Below, in pieces: positions 48,790 through 60,066 of a stretch of 64,000 bases of DNA. The position numbers and the translations under genes are program-made. The stretch lies in the NCBI RefSeq assembly GCF_019857225.1, contig NZ_JAFJSY010000051.1:24045-88044 (forward strand), in the 5' to 3' direction. The DNA is from Streptomyces plumbidurans (GTDB lineage: Bacteria; Actinomycetota; Actinomycetes; Streptomycetales; Streptomycetaceae). How positions within the stretch are numbered: position 1 is the stretch's first letter; each line of letters opens with the position of its first letter. Below the pieces are notes generated by a model. That model saw only the letters and a program-made list of their open reading frames with translations. It did not search any database and had not been told where the DNA came from.

Positions 48790-50892
48790 GTGCTCTCCAG
48801 CCTTGCCAGGGCGGCGACCCGCCGCCCGCTCACCGTCATGCTTCTGTGGGTGCTCTTCCTGCTGCTCGGCTTCGGGCTGGGAACGGGCGTCTTCGGACGG
48901 CTCTCCGACAACGTGCCCGAGGTGCCGGGCACCGAGTCGGAACGGGCCGCCCAGTATCTGGACCGCGCCGACCCGGCCGGTGAGTCGATCACCGGTGTCG
49001 TCGAGGGCGTCCCGGTCTCAAGTCCCGCACTGCGCAACCAGGTTGAGCGTGCCGTCGCCGATGTGCGCGACATCGCCGGGGTCGCAGCGGTGCCCGACCC
49101 GTACACGACGCGCGGGCTGCGGGCCGAGGACGGGCGGGCGCTGATCGTCCCCGTCACCCTGCGGGGCGGTCTCGACGACGACGCCGAGGAACGGGCCGTG
49201 GACGCGGCAGCCGACCGCATCAGGCAGATCGACGCGCCCGAAGTCCATGTCAGCGGCGGCCCGTTGCTGGGCGAGCAGCTCGGCGAGCGGGCCCAGGAGG
49301 ACGTGAAGAAGGCCGAGTTGATCTCGCTGCCCGTCGTACTGGCCCTGCTGCTCGTCGTGTTCGGCGGGCTGCGTGCCGCCGCGCTGCCGCTGGTGATCGC
49401 GGTGAGCGGGATCGCGGGCGCCTTCCTCGCCCTGTTCGGCTTCAGCCAGGTCACCGACATCTCGGTGTACGCGATCCAGGTGACGACCATGCTCGGCCTC
49501 GGACTGGCCGTGGACTACGCCCTGTTGATGCTGGTCCGCTTCCGTGAGGAACGCCGGCACACCGAGGACGTCGTGGTGGCGGTGCACCGCACGGTCGCCG
49601 CGGCCGGCCGGACCGTACTGTTCTCAGGGCTCACCGTGGCCGTCAGCCTGACCGGACTGCTGGTGTTCCCCAGCGTGTTCCTGCGCAGCATGGGACTGGC
49701 CGTGGCGGCGGTCGTGGTCGTCGACATGCTCGCCGCGGTGACGCTGCTGCCCGCGCTGCTCACGAAGTTCGGCGCGAAGATCGCTCCCGCGAAGAACCGC
49801 CCGGAGGGCGAGGAGGGCCGCTTCTTCGCCCGCGTCGCCCGCTTCGCGGCCCGCCGCCGCCTCGCCGTGCTCGCCATCGCCGTACCGGCCCTGCTGGTCC
49901 TCGCCCTGCCCGTCACCGGCATGAGGATCGAGATCGGGGACGCCACACAGCTCCCGTCGAGCACCGAGGCACGGCAGTTGTACGACACCGTCGACGCGCA
50001 CTTCCCGCCCGGCACCGGGGTCTCACCGGTCACCGCCGTGCTCAAACCCGGCACCGGCGCGGCGACGGCCGAACGGATCCGCGCCCTGTCCCCGACCGCG
50101 CAATCCCGTGAACTGCCGGGCGGGGCAACGGTCGTGGAGCTGCAGCCGTCCGGTCGGGTCGACGGCAAGGAGGCCACCGGCCTGGTCAAGAAGGTGCGCG
50201 AGGTGCGCGGCGACGACCCCGTTCAGGTGACCGGATCCGCCGCCCGTCTGGTCGACTTCCGCGGCATGCTCTCCGAACGCGCGCCGTGGGCGGCGCTGAC
50301 CGTGCTGGCCGGCATCTTCGTCCTGCTGTTCGCCTTCACCGGCTCGGTGCTGATCCCGCTGCGCACGATCCTGACCACCCTGCTCAGCCTGGGCGCCGCC
50401 CTCGGTGTGGTGGTGTGGGTCTTCCAGGACGGCCATCTGGCCGGTGCGCTGGGCGCGCAGGGCCTGGGTGCGCTCAGCCTGACGGCGCCCCCGCTGATCG
50501 TCGCGATCGCCTTCGGACTGGCCATGGACTACGAGCTGTTCATCCTGGCCCGGATGCGGGAGGCACGGCGTGCGACGGGCGACGACCAGGAGGCCGTGGT
50601 GAGCGGTCTGCGCCGCTCGGGACGGGTGGTCACGTGCGCCGCCCTGCTCCTCGCCGTCGTCTTCGGCGCCTTCATGACGGGCGGCTTCTCCCCCATCCTG
50701 CAGATCGGCCTCGGCCTCACCCTCGCGGTCCTGATCGACGCAACTGTCGTACGGATGCTGCTCGTTCCGGCCACGATGACCCTCCTGGGCCGCTGGGCAT
50801 GGTGGGCGCCGAAGCCGCTGCGGCGGGTGCACCGACGGTTCGGGCTGAGCGAGGAGGCGGCACCGCGACCGCACGCGACGACGAGCGTGTGA
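48790..50892 (+). CDS. MMPL-family (RND-like) exporter
   Basis: A 700-residue membrane protein with the two-half MMPL layout: one helix, an extracytoplasmic loop of about 150 residues, five helices, then the same again. The GLAVDYALLMLVRFREE and GLAMDYELFILARMREA blocks carry the proton-relay aspartates. GTG at 48790 follows GGGAGGGACC. Such proteins export lipids or drugs by proton antiport. Association with the kinase/regulator pair suggests inducible export. Confidence 0.93.
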   Translation: MLSSLARAATRRPLTVMLLWVLFLLLGFGLGTGVFGRLSDNVPEVPGTESERAAQYLDRADPAGESITGVVEGVPVSSPALRNQVERAVADVRDIAGVAAVPDPYTTRGLRAEDGRALIVPVTLRGGLDDDAEERAVDAAADRIRQIDAPEVHVSGGPLLGEQLGERAQEDVKKAELISLPVVLALLLVVFGGLRAAALPLVIAVSGIAGAFLALFGFSQVTDISVYAIQVTTMLGLGLAVDYALLMLVRFREERRHTEDVVVAVHRTVAAAGRTVLFSGLTVAVSLTGLLVFPSVFLRSMGLAVAAVVVVDMLAAVTLLPALLTKFGAKIAPAKNRPEGEEGRFFARVARFAARRRLAVLAIAVPALLVLALPVTGMRIEIGDATQLPSSTEARQLYDTVDAHFPPGTGVSPVTAVLKPGTGAATAERIRALSPTAQSRELPGGATVVELQPSGRVDGKEATGLVKKVREVRGDDPVQVTGSAARLVDFRGMLSERAPWAALTVLAGIFVLLFAFTGSVLIPLRTILTTLLSLGAALGVVVWVFQDGHLAGALGAQGLGALSLTAPPLIVAIAFGLAMDYELFILARMREARRATGDDQEAVVSGLRRSGRVVTCAALLLAVVFGAFMTGGFSPILQIGLGLTLAVLIDATVVRMLLVPATMTLLGRWAWWAPKPLRRVHRRFGLSEEAAPRPHATTSV

Positions 50893-50911
50893 CGTTCGCG
50901 GAAGTCGGTTC

Positions 50912-50939
50912 GTCTGTGCCGGATGTCTCCGGCACAGAC
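50912..50939. terminator. Bidirectional terminator between convergent genes
   Basis: GTCTGTGCCGGA and TCCGGCACAGAC form a perfect 12-bp stem with a TGTC loop, in the 67-bp gap between the MMPL stop and the flavoprotein stop. Confidence 0.9.
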
Positions 50940-50959
50940 AAACCGGTGCAGGCCCCGCC

Positions 50960-53659
50960 TCAGACCGGCAACCCCGCCCGCAACCTCCGGTCCCGTGGGG
51001 CGTGTTTGCGTTCCAGGCGTTCGTCCAGGAGTCGTCGTGCCGCGTCGCACCGGCCCGCCGACACGAGTGCGTACAGCAACGTCTCCTCGACGACCTCGCG
51101 TTGGGCCGCGCTGCCGCCGACCCGGCGCAGGACCGGCAGGAGGGCGTCCAGGCCGTGGGCGGCGTCGTGGAAGCGTTCCTCGACGAGGGCGGCGAACGCC
51201 TCGCACAGGGGGGCGACGACCTCGCGCTGGACGTCGTCGGCGCCGAGGGCGTGGTCGCGCAGGCGGTGCAGGGCCGGCAGGTCGCCCGCGGCGGTCAGCG
51301 CGACGGCGGCGTGCAGCGCGGTGAAGGCGGTCGCCGGACGCTCCAGGACGTCCCGCTCGACGGACGCCAATATGTCCCCGGCGGACGGTAGTTCGCCCCG
51401 CCAGCTGTCGCTCAGCCGGGCCCGCCACAGCAGCGAACCGGAGTCGACCAGGGCCCGCACCCCGGTCACCACCCGCCCCGGCGCGAGCTGGGCGAACCAG
51501 CGCCTGCGGACCGCCGCCGGGTCGTCCAGGGCCAGTTCGTGCAGGGCGACGTGCCAGGAGAAGTGCGCCCGGTGGACCGCTCCCCGGCCCTGTCCCGACA
51601 CCCACCCGTCCAGCCAGTCGCGCCCCGCCACGTGCGCCCCGGACTCGTAGTGGACGTGCGCGAGGGCGTGCACGGCGTGCCCGGAGGCGGGTTCGGCGGC
51701 CAGGGCGCGGTGGGCGAGTTCGCCGGCCTCGTGCAGCCGGCCCTGCTCCTGGCGCAGGAACGCCAGCAGCGAGGTGTGGAACCAGTGGCCGTCATGGGCG
51801 GGCGAGGTCTTCTCGACCAGCCGCAGCGCCTGCTCGTCGTCGAGGTCCGTCACCCCCGAGAAGGCGATGGTGGGCACGGCGACGGCCAGCGCGAGCGCGT
51901 CCGCGGGGTGTGCGCCGAGATGCCGTACGAGAGCCGTGTCGCCCAGGTCTCCGTGCACCCGGCGCGTGACCACCTCCACGAAGGAGCGCTCGCGTTCGTC
52001 GGACCGTTCGCGGGCGGAGCGCTGTGCCTCGGCGAGGGCCCGCGGTACGTCCACGTCGGCGCCGCACTCGTGGCCGAGCAGCGCGAGGGCCGCGTGGCCG
52101 AGCGCGAACCCGGGGTCGAGGGCGACGGCGCGGGCGAAGGCGTCCTCGGCGCCGGCCCGTACCTTGAGGACCCGGTCGAGACCGCTGCGGTAGGCGGCGG
52201 CCGCCTCGGCATGGGTGCTCAGCGCGAGGCCGTGGCCGTCGACGGGACGGCGGGAGGATCGGGAGGTGGGGGAGGATCGGGAGGTGCGGGAGAGCGTGCG
52301 GGACAGCGGGGCGAGCAACTGCCCGGCCAACTCCGCGGCCTGGACACGGATTTCGGGAATCGCGGTCGTCTCCCACAGCTCGCCGCGCCGCGGGGCGCCC
52401 AGCGTGAACAGCGGGCGCTCGCTGCGCCCCGCCGCGTCCAGCAGGCGTCCCTCGCGCGTGGCCACGCCCATGCCGAGCGGGCCGGGGACGGCGGCGCCCG
52501 ACGCGAGCAGGGAGCCCCACAGGGGGTCGTCGAAGCGCCGGCCGGGTCCGGTGCAGTCGATCACCCAACCGACGTGCAGCGTACGGCCGTTGGAGAGAGT
52601 CACGACGAGCCGGCCGTCGCGTTCGGCCGCGCTCGTCACCGCGCCGGTGTGCACGGCGAGCCGTCGGGCGGTACGGACCCGGGAGACGGACTCGGCGGTG
52701 GCGGGCGGCATCCGGTGGCGGTGAGTGTTCCACAAGGAGCCCTCGTGCGTGACGAACTCGGCGCGCTCCTCGGGGGTGAGGCTGCGCCACAGCCGTGCGG
52801 TGTGCGGGCGCAGGCTGTCGAGGGCGGGGCGCCAGTCGCCGTGGGTGCGCACGGAGCGGCTGACGTGGCGGTAGACCGCGCGCCGCAGCCGGTTCAGGGA
52901 GGTGTCGTCGAGGTCCGGCGCCGGCATCGGACCGGCCGGGTTGAGGGCGTGCGGCTGGGGCAGCAGCCCGCTGCGGGAGACCGCGTGGACCGTGCGGCCG
53001 GGGCGGTCGAGGGTGAGTGCGAGGTCCACCGCGGTCAGGCCCGTACCGACGAGGAGTACGTCGGCGGTGTCGGAGCCCGGCCCTTCCAGGGCTCCCGTGC
53101 TCCAGGGTTCGGCGACGAAGCGGGGCGAGGTGCGCAGCGCGGGCGGTGCCCAGCCGGCCGACGGGGCTGCCGGGCCGGTGGCCAACACCGCGCTGTCGGC
53201 GGTCAGTTCGCCCCCGTCGGCGAGCCGCAGGCACACCCGGCCGCCCGGGGCGTCGGTGCAGCTCTCGGCGCGGGTGCGCAGCCGTCGTACCGTGACCGTC
53301 CCCTGGGCCCGGACGATGGCCTGCGCGAGGGTGTCGGCGAGATAGGCGCCGTAGCGGTAGCGGGTGGCGAAGTCGGCGCCGTTGACGGTCGGTTCGCCGT
53401 GGCGGCACAGCCAGCGGGTGAAGTGGCCCGGCTCGTCGGGGTAGCAACTCATGCCGCCCGCGGGCACGTTGAGGCGGTGGCGCGGGTCACGGGTGGCGTA
53501 CGCGGTGCCGCGGCCCGCCTCCGGGGAGGGGTCGAGCAGGACCAGGGCGAGCGGTGTCCGGCGGCGCGCCGCCGTCTCGCAGAGCTGGATCGCGGTCAGT
53601 GTGCCCGCCGCGCCCGCTCCGACGACGGCCACGGTGTGCGGCTCGCGGACTTCGGTCAC
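50960..53659 (-). CDS. Fusion of FAD/NAD(P)-binding oxidoreductase and TPR-like domain
   Basis: An 899-residue protein. Residues about 1-465 form an FAD/NAD(P)-binding protein of the HI0933/FAD_NAD_binding type: dinucleotide motif AVVGAGAAGTLTAIQL, GRGTAYATRDPRHRLNVPAGGMS and a second nucleotide site VLLVGTGLTAVDLAL. A Ser/Arg linker (about 466-485) with an 18-bp DNA duplication joins it to about 410 helical residues resembling the TTC38-type tetratricopeptide proteins (FALGHAALALLGHE, HAVHALAHVHYESG). Both halves are known separately; one continuous frame here suggests a flavoenzyme with a built-in protein-binding module. Substrate unknown. Confidence 0.85.
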   Translation of the reverse strand: MTEVREPHTVAVVGAGAAGTLTAIQLCETAARRRTPLALVLLDPSPEAGRGTAYATRDPRHRLNVPAGGMSCYPDEPGHFTRWLCRHGEPTVNGADFATRYRYGAYLADTLAQAIVRAQGTVTVRRLRTRAESCTDAPGGRVCLRLADGGELTADSAVLATGPAAPSAGWAPPALRTSPRFVAEPWSTGALEGPGSDTADVLLVGTGLTAVDLALTLDRPGRTVHAVSRSGLLPQPHALNPAGPMPAPDLDDTSLNRLRRAVYRHVSRSVRTHGDWRPALDSLRPHTARLWRSLTPEERAEFVTHEGSLWNTHRHRMPPATAESVSRVRTARRLAVHTGAVTSAAERDGRLVVTLSNGRTLHVGWVIDCTGPGRRFDDPLWGSLLASGAAVPGPLGMGVATREGRLLDAAGRSERPLFTLGAPRRGELWETTAIPEIRVQAAELAGQLLAPLSRTLSRTSRSSPTSRSSRRPVDGHGLALSTHAEAAAAYRSGLDRVLKVRAGAEDAFARAVALDPGFALGHAALALLGHECGADVDVPRALAEAQRSARERSDERERSFVEVVTRRVHGDLGDTALVRHLGAHPADALALAVAVPTIAFSGVTDLDDEQALRLVEKTSPAHDGHWFHTSLLAFLRQEQGRLHEAGELAHRALAAEPASGHAVHALAHVHYESGAHVAGRDWLDGWVSGQGRGAVHRAHFSWHVALHELALDDPAAVRRRWFAQLAPGRVVTGVRALVDSGSLLWRARLSDSWRGELPSAGDILASVERDVLERPATAFTALHAAVALTAAGDLPALHRLRDHALGADDVQREVVAPLCEAFAALVEERFHDAAHGLDALLPVLRRVGGSAAQREVVEETLLYALVSAGRCDAARRLLDERLERKHAPRDRRLRAGLPV
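52252..52287. repeat. 18-bp tandem duplication in the fusion linker
   Basis: GGGAGGATCGGGAGGTGG (52252-52269) is repeated with one change at 52270-52287. In the minus-strand protein it encodes two copies of a TSRSSP/R hexapeptide in the interdomain linker, so linker length has changed by duplication. Confidence 0.85.
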
Positions 53660-53943
53660 GTATTACCTCCGTGCGGTGGTCGGTCGTTCCTGCCGGCGAA
53701 CTATTCCGACCGGGTGGGTGGGGAAGCCATGCCGTGACGGGGATCTCATCGGAAACTCAGGGCCCGGTCGGGCCGTTCATACTCTGTTCACAAACCCGGG
53801 GGCGGCCACAACCGTGGTTTCAGGCCTTCTCGCGGCCACTCCTCACAGGAATCTCAGGAAACGGCCACTGGTTTCAAAGGATCAACAAATCTACGCGGCG
53901 CAGGATGCACCCGGAAAAGGTGGACATCCCAGGAAGGCCTGCC

Positions 53944-55200
53944 GTGGGCGCTCTGCACATATCGAACCGGTCCGAGCAGCCGTCGCGGAGGTGGTCGCGG
54001 CGCGGGCTGCTGACGGTGCTCGGCATCGCACCGGCCGCCGCCGTACTGTCCGGGTGCAGCGGCTCGGCGGACGCGTCGGAGGGATCGGCGGACGCATCCG
54101 AGGAGGCGGCGAGGACCACCGCGTCACCCAGGGCGGCGAAGGAGCCCGTCGTCTCGGTCAGCCCCGCCGACGGCACCGGGAAGGCCGCGTTCACCGAGCC
54201 CGTCGAGGTCACCGTGACCGGCGGCACGCTCGCCTCGGTCAAGGTCACCGGCAACGACGGCTCGACGCTGGCGGGCACGTTCAACGACGCGAGGACCCGG
54301 TGGACCTCGGCGAGGAACCCGTACTCGGGCACGAAGTACACCGTCTCGGCGACGCCCGAGGGCGCGTCCGCACACACCGCGACCTTCACCACCAGGTCGC
54401 CCGGCGAGACCTTCGTCGGCTACTTCACGCCCGAGGCGGACTCCACCTCCGGCGTCGGCATGCCCGTGTCCATCAACTTCACGCACGCCGTGACGGACCG
54501 GGCCGCCGTGCAGCGGGCCGTCACTGTCACCGCCGAGCCGGCCGTCGAGGTGGTCGGCCACTGGTTCAGCGACACCCGGCTCGACTTCCGTCCCGAGACG
54601 TACTGGGCGCCCGCCACGAAGATCACGCTGAGCCTGCGGCTCAGGGACGTCGAGGGCGCGGACGGCGTCTACGGCGTGCAGCACAAGGACGTCACCTTCC
54701 ACATCGGCCGCGAGCAGATCAGCACGGTCGACCTGGCAACCAAGGAGATGGTGGTGAGGCGCAACGGCGCGACGTACGCCACCTATCCGGTCTCCGGCGG
54801 CGACTCCGCCCACACCACCTGGTCCGGGATCATGGTGATCAGCGAGCGGTTCAGGCAGACCCGCATGGAGTCCTCGACGGTCGGTCTCGGCGACGAGTAC
54901 GACATCCCCGACGTGCCGCACGCCCAGCGCCTGACCACCTCCGGCACCTTCGTGCACGGCAACTACTGGGCATCCTCAGGGGTGTTCGGCCACGAGAACA
55001 CCAGCCACGGCTGCATCGGCCTGCACGACACCAAGGGCGCCGGCGACGCCTCCGTGCCCGGCTACAAGTTCTACGACAGCTCGATGCTCGGCGATGTCGT
55101 CGTCGTGAGGAACTCGGGCGAGCGCACGGTCGATCCCGGCAACGGGCTCAACGGCTGGAACCTGTCGTGGGCTCAGTGGCGCAAGGGCAGCGCTCTTTAG
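53944..55200 (+). CDS. L,D-transpeptidase lipoprotein
   Basis: A 418-residue cell-wall enzyme that makes 3-3 cross-links. The N-terminus has a twin-arginine-like stretch (SRRGLLTVLG) and lipobox VLSGC near residue 37, then a low-complexity linker, two Ig-like domains, and a YkuD catalytic domain with HGNYW and SHGCIGL (H355, C357). GTG at 53944 follows AGGAAGG; an in-frame ATG at 53905 is weaker. The 284-bp region upstream, shared with the divergent flavoprotein, shows no gene. Confidence 0.93.
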   Translation: MGALHISNRSEQPSRRWSRRGLLTVLGIAPAAAVLSGCSGSADASEGSADASEEAARTTASPRAAKEPVVSVSPADGTGKAAFTEPVEVTVTGGTLASVKVTGNDGSTLAGTFNDARTRWTSARNPYSGTKYTVSATPEGASAHTATFTTRSPGETFVGYFTPEADSTSGVGMPVSINFTHAVTDRAAVQRAVTVTAEPAVEVVGHWFSDTRLDFRPETYWAPATKITLSLRLRDVEGADGVYGVQHKDVTFHIGREQISTVDLATKEMVVRRNGATYATYPVSGGDSAHTTWSGIMVISERFRQTRMESSTVGLGDEYDIPDVPHAQRLTTSGTFVHGNYWASSGVFGHENTSHGCIGLHDTKGAGDASVPGYKFYDSSMLGDVVVVRNSGERTVDPGNGLNGWNLSWAQWRKGSAL

Positions 55201-55299
55201 CACATATGCCGTTCATGGGGTGAACTCACCTGCCACGGAATGACTTTACCTGCTTCAACTCTTGACGACCGGAGTGACCGGGAGCACATTGAAGCCACT

Positions 55300-55315
55300 C
55301 TGAGAGCGCTCTCAG
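55300..55315. promoter_or_regulatory. Perfect 16-bp palindrome, CebR-like operator
   Basis: CTGAGAGCGCTCTCAG is fully symmetrical and lies 58 bp before the GH16 start. Its core TGAGAGCGCTCTCA differs from the CebR operator TGGGAGCGCTCCCA only by one symmetric base change. Repression by a LacI-family CebR/BglR-type protein responding to beta-glucan oligosaccharides is likely. Confidence 0.75.
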
Positions 55316-55373
55316 AATGCGCGGAACTCATGGCACCCAGCGCATCTCACTCCGTCCCCAGGAGGCACCCCGC

Positions 55374-56771
55374 ATGAGTGACACCTCCGGCACACATCGC
55401 AGACGGCACCCGCTCCGGCGGGCCCTCGTCGCGGCGGCCGGCACCCTCGGTCTGGTCGCGGCGGCCGCCCTGGCCACCCAGTCCGCCAGCGCCTCGGCCC
55501 CGACTCCCCCCACGGGCTGGAACCAGGTCTTCCTCGACGACTTCAACGGCCCCGCGGGCACCGGCGTCAGCACCTCCAACTGGCAGTACGACACCGGGAC
55601 TTCGTATCCCGGCGGCGCCGCCAACTGGGGCACCGGCGAGGTCGAGACGATGACGAACAGCACCGGCAACGTCGCGCTCGACGGCAACGGCAATCTGCGC
55701 ATCACCCCGGTGCGCGACTCCTCCGGCCACTGGACCTCCGGCCGGATCGAGACCAACCGCACCGACTTCCAGCCCCCGGCCGGCGGCAAACTGCGCGTCG
55801 AGGCCCGCATCCAGATGCCCAACGTCACCGGCGACGCCGCGGCGGGCTACTGGCCGGCGTTCTGGGCGCTGGGCGCCCCCTTCCGCGGCAACTACCAGAA
55901 CTGGCCGAGCGTCGGCGAGCTGGACATCATGGAGAACGTCCAGGGCATGAACAAGGTCTGGGCGACCATGCACTGCGGCACCAACCCGGGCGGTCCCTGC
56001 AACGAGACGACGGGCATCGGCAATTCGGTCGCCTGCCCGAACAGCACCTGCCAGTCCGGGTTCCACACCTACTCCATGGAGTGGGACCGCTCGGTCAGCC
56101 CCGAGGCGATCCGCTTCTACGTCGACGGGGTCAACTACCACACGGTGACGGCCGCTCAGATGGACGCGACGACCTGGGCCAACGCCACCAACCACGGATT
56201 CTTCGTGATCCTGAACGTGGCGATGGGCGGCGGCTTCCCGGGCGCCTTCGGCGGCGGCCCGACCGGCGCCACCGAGTCCGGCCACCCGATGGTCGTGGAC
56301 TACGTGCAGGTCCTGTCGTCCGGCGGCGGCGGTGGCACGACGCCCCCGCCGTCCGGCAACCGCGACGCCTACAACCCGATCCAGGCCGAGTCCTACGACA
56401 GCCAGTCCGGCGTCAACACCGAGAGCACCACGGACTTGGGCGGCGGACAGGACATGGGCTACCTCGCCAACGGCGACTGGGCCCAGTACAAGGGCGTCAA
56501 CTTCGGCTCCGGAGGGGCCACGCAGTTCAACGCCCGCGTGGCGAGCGGCGCGCCCAGTGGCGTCAGCGGTCTGGTCGAGGTGCGCCTGGACAGCCGCACC
56601 AGCACACCCATCGGCAGCTTCGCGCTGGCCAACACCGGTGGCTGGCAGTCGTGGAGAACCGTACCGGCCAACATCGGAAAGGTGACCGGCACGCACGACG
56701 TCTACCTGACCTTCACCAGCGGCCAGCCGGCCGACTTCGTGAACGTGAACTGGTTCGACTTCGGCCACTGA
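55374..56771 (+). CDS. Secreted GH16 beta-1,3-glucanase with CBM6
   Basis: A 465-residue secreted enzyme: signal peptide (about 1-42), GH16 jelly-roll (about 45-320), Gly linker with TTPPPSG, and C-terminal CBM6 (about 340-465; NPIQAESYDSQSG). The catalytic E182-x-D184-x2-E187 is in GELDIMENV; the extra Met between D and E is typical of laminarinases. AGGAGG precedes the ATG at 55374. It cuts beta-1,3(1,4)-glucans of fungi or plants. Confidence 0.94.
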   Translation: MSDTSGTHRRRHPLRRALVAAAGTLGLVAAAALATQSASASAPTPPTGWNQVFLDDFNGPAGTGVSTSNWQYDTGTSYPGGAANWGTGEVETMTNSTGNVALDGNGNLRITPVRDSSGHWTSGRIETNRTDFQPPAGGKLRVEARIQMPNVTGDAAAGYWPAFWALGAPFRGNYQNWPSVGELDIMENVQGMNKVWATMHCGTNPGGPCNETTGIGNSVACPNSTCQSGFHTYSMEWDRSVSPEAIRFYVDGVNYHTVTAAQMDATTWANATNHGFFVILNVAMGGGFPGAFGGGPTGATESGHPMVVDYVQVLSSGGGGGTTPPPSGNRDAYNPIQAESYDSQSGVNTESTTDLGGGQDMGYLANGDWAQYKGVNFGSGGATQFNARVASGAPSGVSGLVEVRLDSRTSTPIGSFALANTGGWQSWRTVPANIGKVTGTHDVYLTFTSGQPADFVNVNWFDFGH

Positions 56772-56781
56772 CCCAATAAGC

Positions 56782-56819
56782 GTGATGCCCCGCGAGCCCC
56801 ACACTCCGCGGGGCATCAC
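56782..56819. terminator. Strong hairpin after the GH16 gene
   Basis: GTGATGCCCCGCG (56782-56794) and CGCGGGGCATCAC (56807-56819) pair perfectly over 13 bp around a 12-nt loop, 10 bp past the stop. Confidence 0.92.
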
Positions 56820-56919
56820 CCGTGCCGACCGCCGACATCGCCCTCGGTCTCCGCGTGGACCGAGGGCGCGCTCTCGCGCTCAAGGGCGGGCGGCTCCTCT
56901 CAACTCCGGTTCGGAAGGC

Positions 56920-57825
56920 TCACTTCAACTCCGCCCGGAACGCCGCCGGAGTCAGATCCGTGTGCTGGTGGAAGAACTTGGTGAAGTTCGCCGCGTCGGG
57001 GAAGCCGACCGCCGCGCCGACGCGGCCGATCGGCAGGTCCGTGTGGGCCAGGAGCCGTTTCGCCTCCAGTACGACCCGCTTGTCGATGAAGCCCTTGGGG
57101 GTCTGGCCGGTGGCGGCGCGGACCGCGCGGACGAGGGTGCGGCGGGAGTAGCCGAGGGCGTCGGCGTAGGCGCTGACGCTGTGGTTGGTGGCGAAGTCCC
57201 GCTCCACCGCGTCGCGGAAGAGGGTGAACGTCGTGTCCGCGGGCCCGCGTTCCGCCTCCGCGGAGCTTGCCGCGAGGTGCGCGAGGCGCAGCAGGAACGC
57301 CGTCAGGGAGTGCCGTAGTACCGCTGTGTGCAGGCTCAACGGCAGCGTCGCCGTGTCCTCGTACTCGCGGCGCAGTTGGGTCAGGGACGCGCGCAGGGCG
57401 GCGAGCCGGGGCGCGTCCGGGCGGAGCAGCGGCGGCAGGTCGTAGCGGTAGAGGCCGGTCGCCTCCACGGTGGCGCGGGGCAGAAAGCCGGGCTGCATGG
57501 TCAGGACGGTTCCGCGGTACCCGTCGGTGCGCGAGAAGCGGTGGACCTGGCCCGGGCGGATCCACAGCAGGTCTCCGGCCGACGCCTCGTACTCGGCGAA
57601 GTCGATCATGTGGCGGACGGGGCCGTCGTCGAAGAGCATCACGACATGAAAGTCGATGCGATGGACACGCTCCAGGGGGGCCTCTGCGTGCCAGCTGCGC
57701 CCGGCCTCCATCGGGCCGGTCTGCATGCCCACTCCGCCCACGCTCAGCTCGACCGGGAAAGGGAATGTCCGGATGCCGTCCACCCCTTGGCCACTGTCCC
57801 CGTGTTGCATGGTTCTGCCCGCCAT
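56920..57825 (-). CDS. AraC-family regulator
   Basis: A 301-residue regulator: N-terminal cupin-like sensor (DLLWIRPGQVHRFSRTDGYRG) and C-terminal double HTH (VSAYADALGYSRRTLVRAVRAATGQTPKGFIDKRVVLEAKRLL ... GRVGAAVGFPDAANFTKFFHQHTDLTPAAFR). ATG at 57825 is chosen as start; an extension upstream would run into the tkt promoter palindrome. Divergent from the tkt operon, it might regulate it, but AraC sites are seldom such palindromes. Confidence 0.9.
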   Translation of the reverse strand: MAGRTMQHGDSGQGVDGIRTFPFPVELSVGGVGMQTGPMEAGRSWHAEAPLERVHRIDFHVVMLFDDGPVRHMIDFAEYEASAGDLLWIRPGQVHRFSRTDGYRGTVLTMQPGFLPRATVEATGLYRYDLPPLLRPDAPRLAALRASLTQLRREYEDTATLPLSLHTAVLRHSLTAFLLRLAHLAASSAEAERGPADTTFTLFRDAVERDFATNHSVSAYADALGYSRRTLVRAVRAATGQTPKGFIDKRVVLEAKRLLAHTDLPIGRVGAAVGFPDAANFTKFFHQHTDLTPAAFRAELK

Positions 57826-57900
57826 GTCCGTCTCGTGCCGCCTCGGTCGCGCCGCCGGTGTCCCACTTTCACCACAGGCTGACACACGGCGACCTTCTTT

Positions 57901-57921
57901 CTTAAAAGTCAGACTTTTAAG
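57901..57921. promoter_or_regulatory. Perfect 21-bp AT-rich palindrome before tkt
   Basis: Arms CTTAAAAGTC and GACTTTTAAG flank a single A, 51 bp upstream of the transketolase start. It is very AT-rich against a 72% GC background. It is a clear protein-binding site, probably for a repressor or activator of the pentose phosphate operon; I cannot name the protein. Confidence 0.8.
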
Positions 57922-57971
57922 GTTGAAGACATCCGAGCAGGATCGCCGCTTCGATCGAGGACTTCTTGAAG

Positions 57972-60047
<2,076 letters not shown>

Positions 60048-60066
60048 TCCGATCGCCAGAAAGAAG

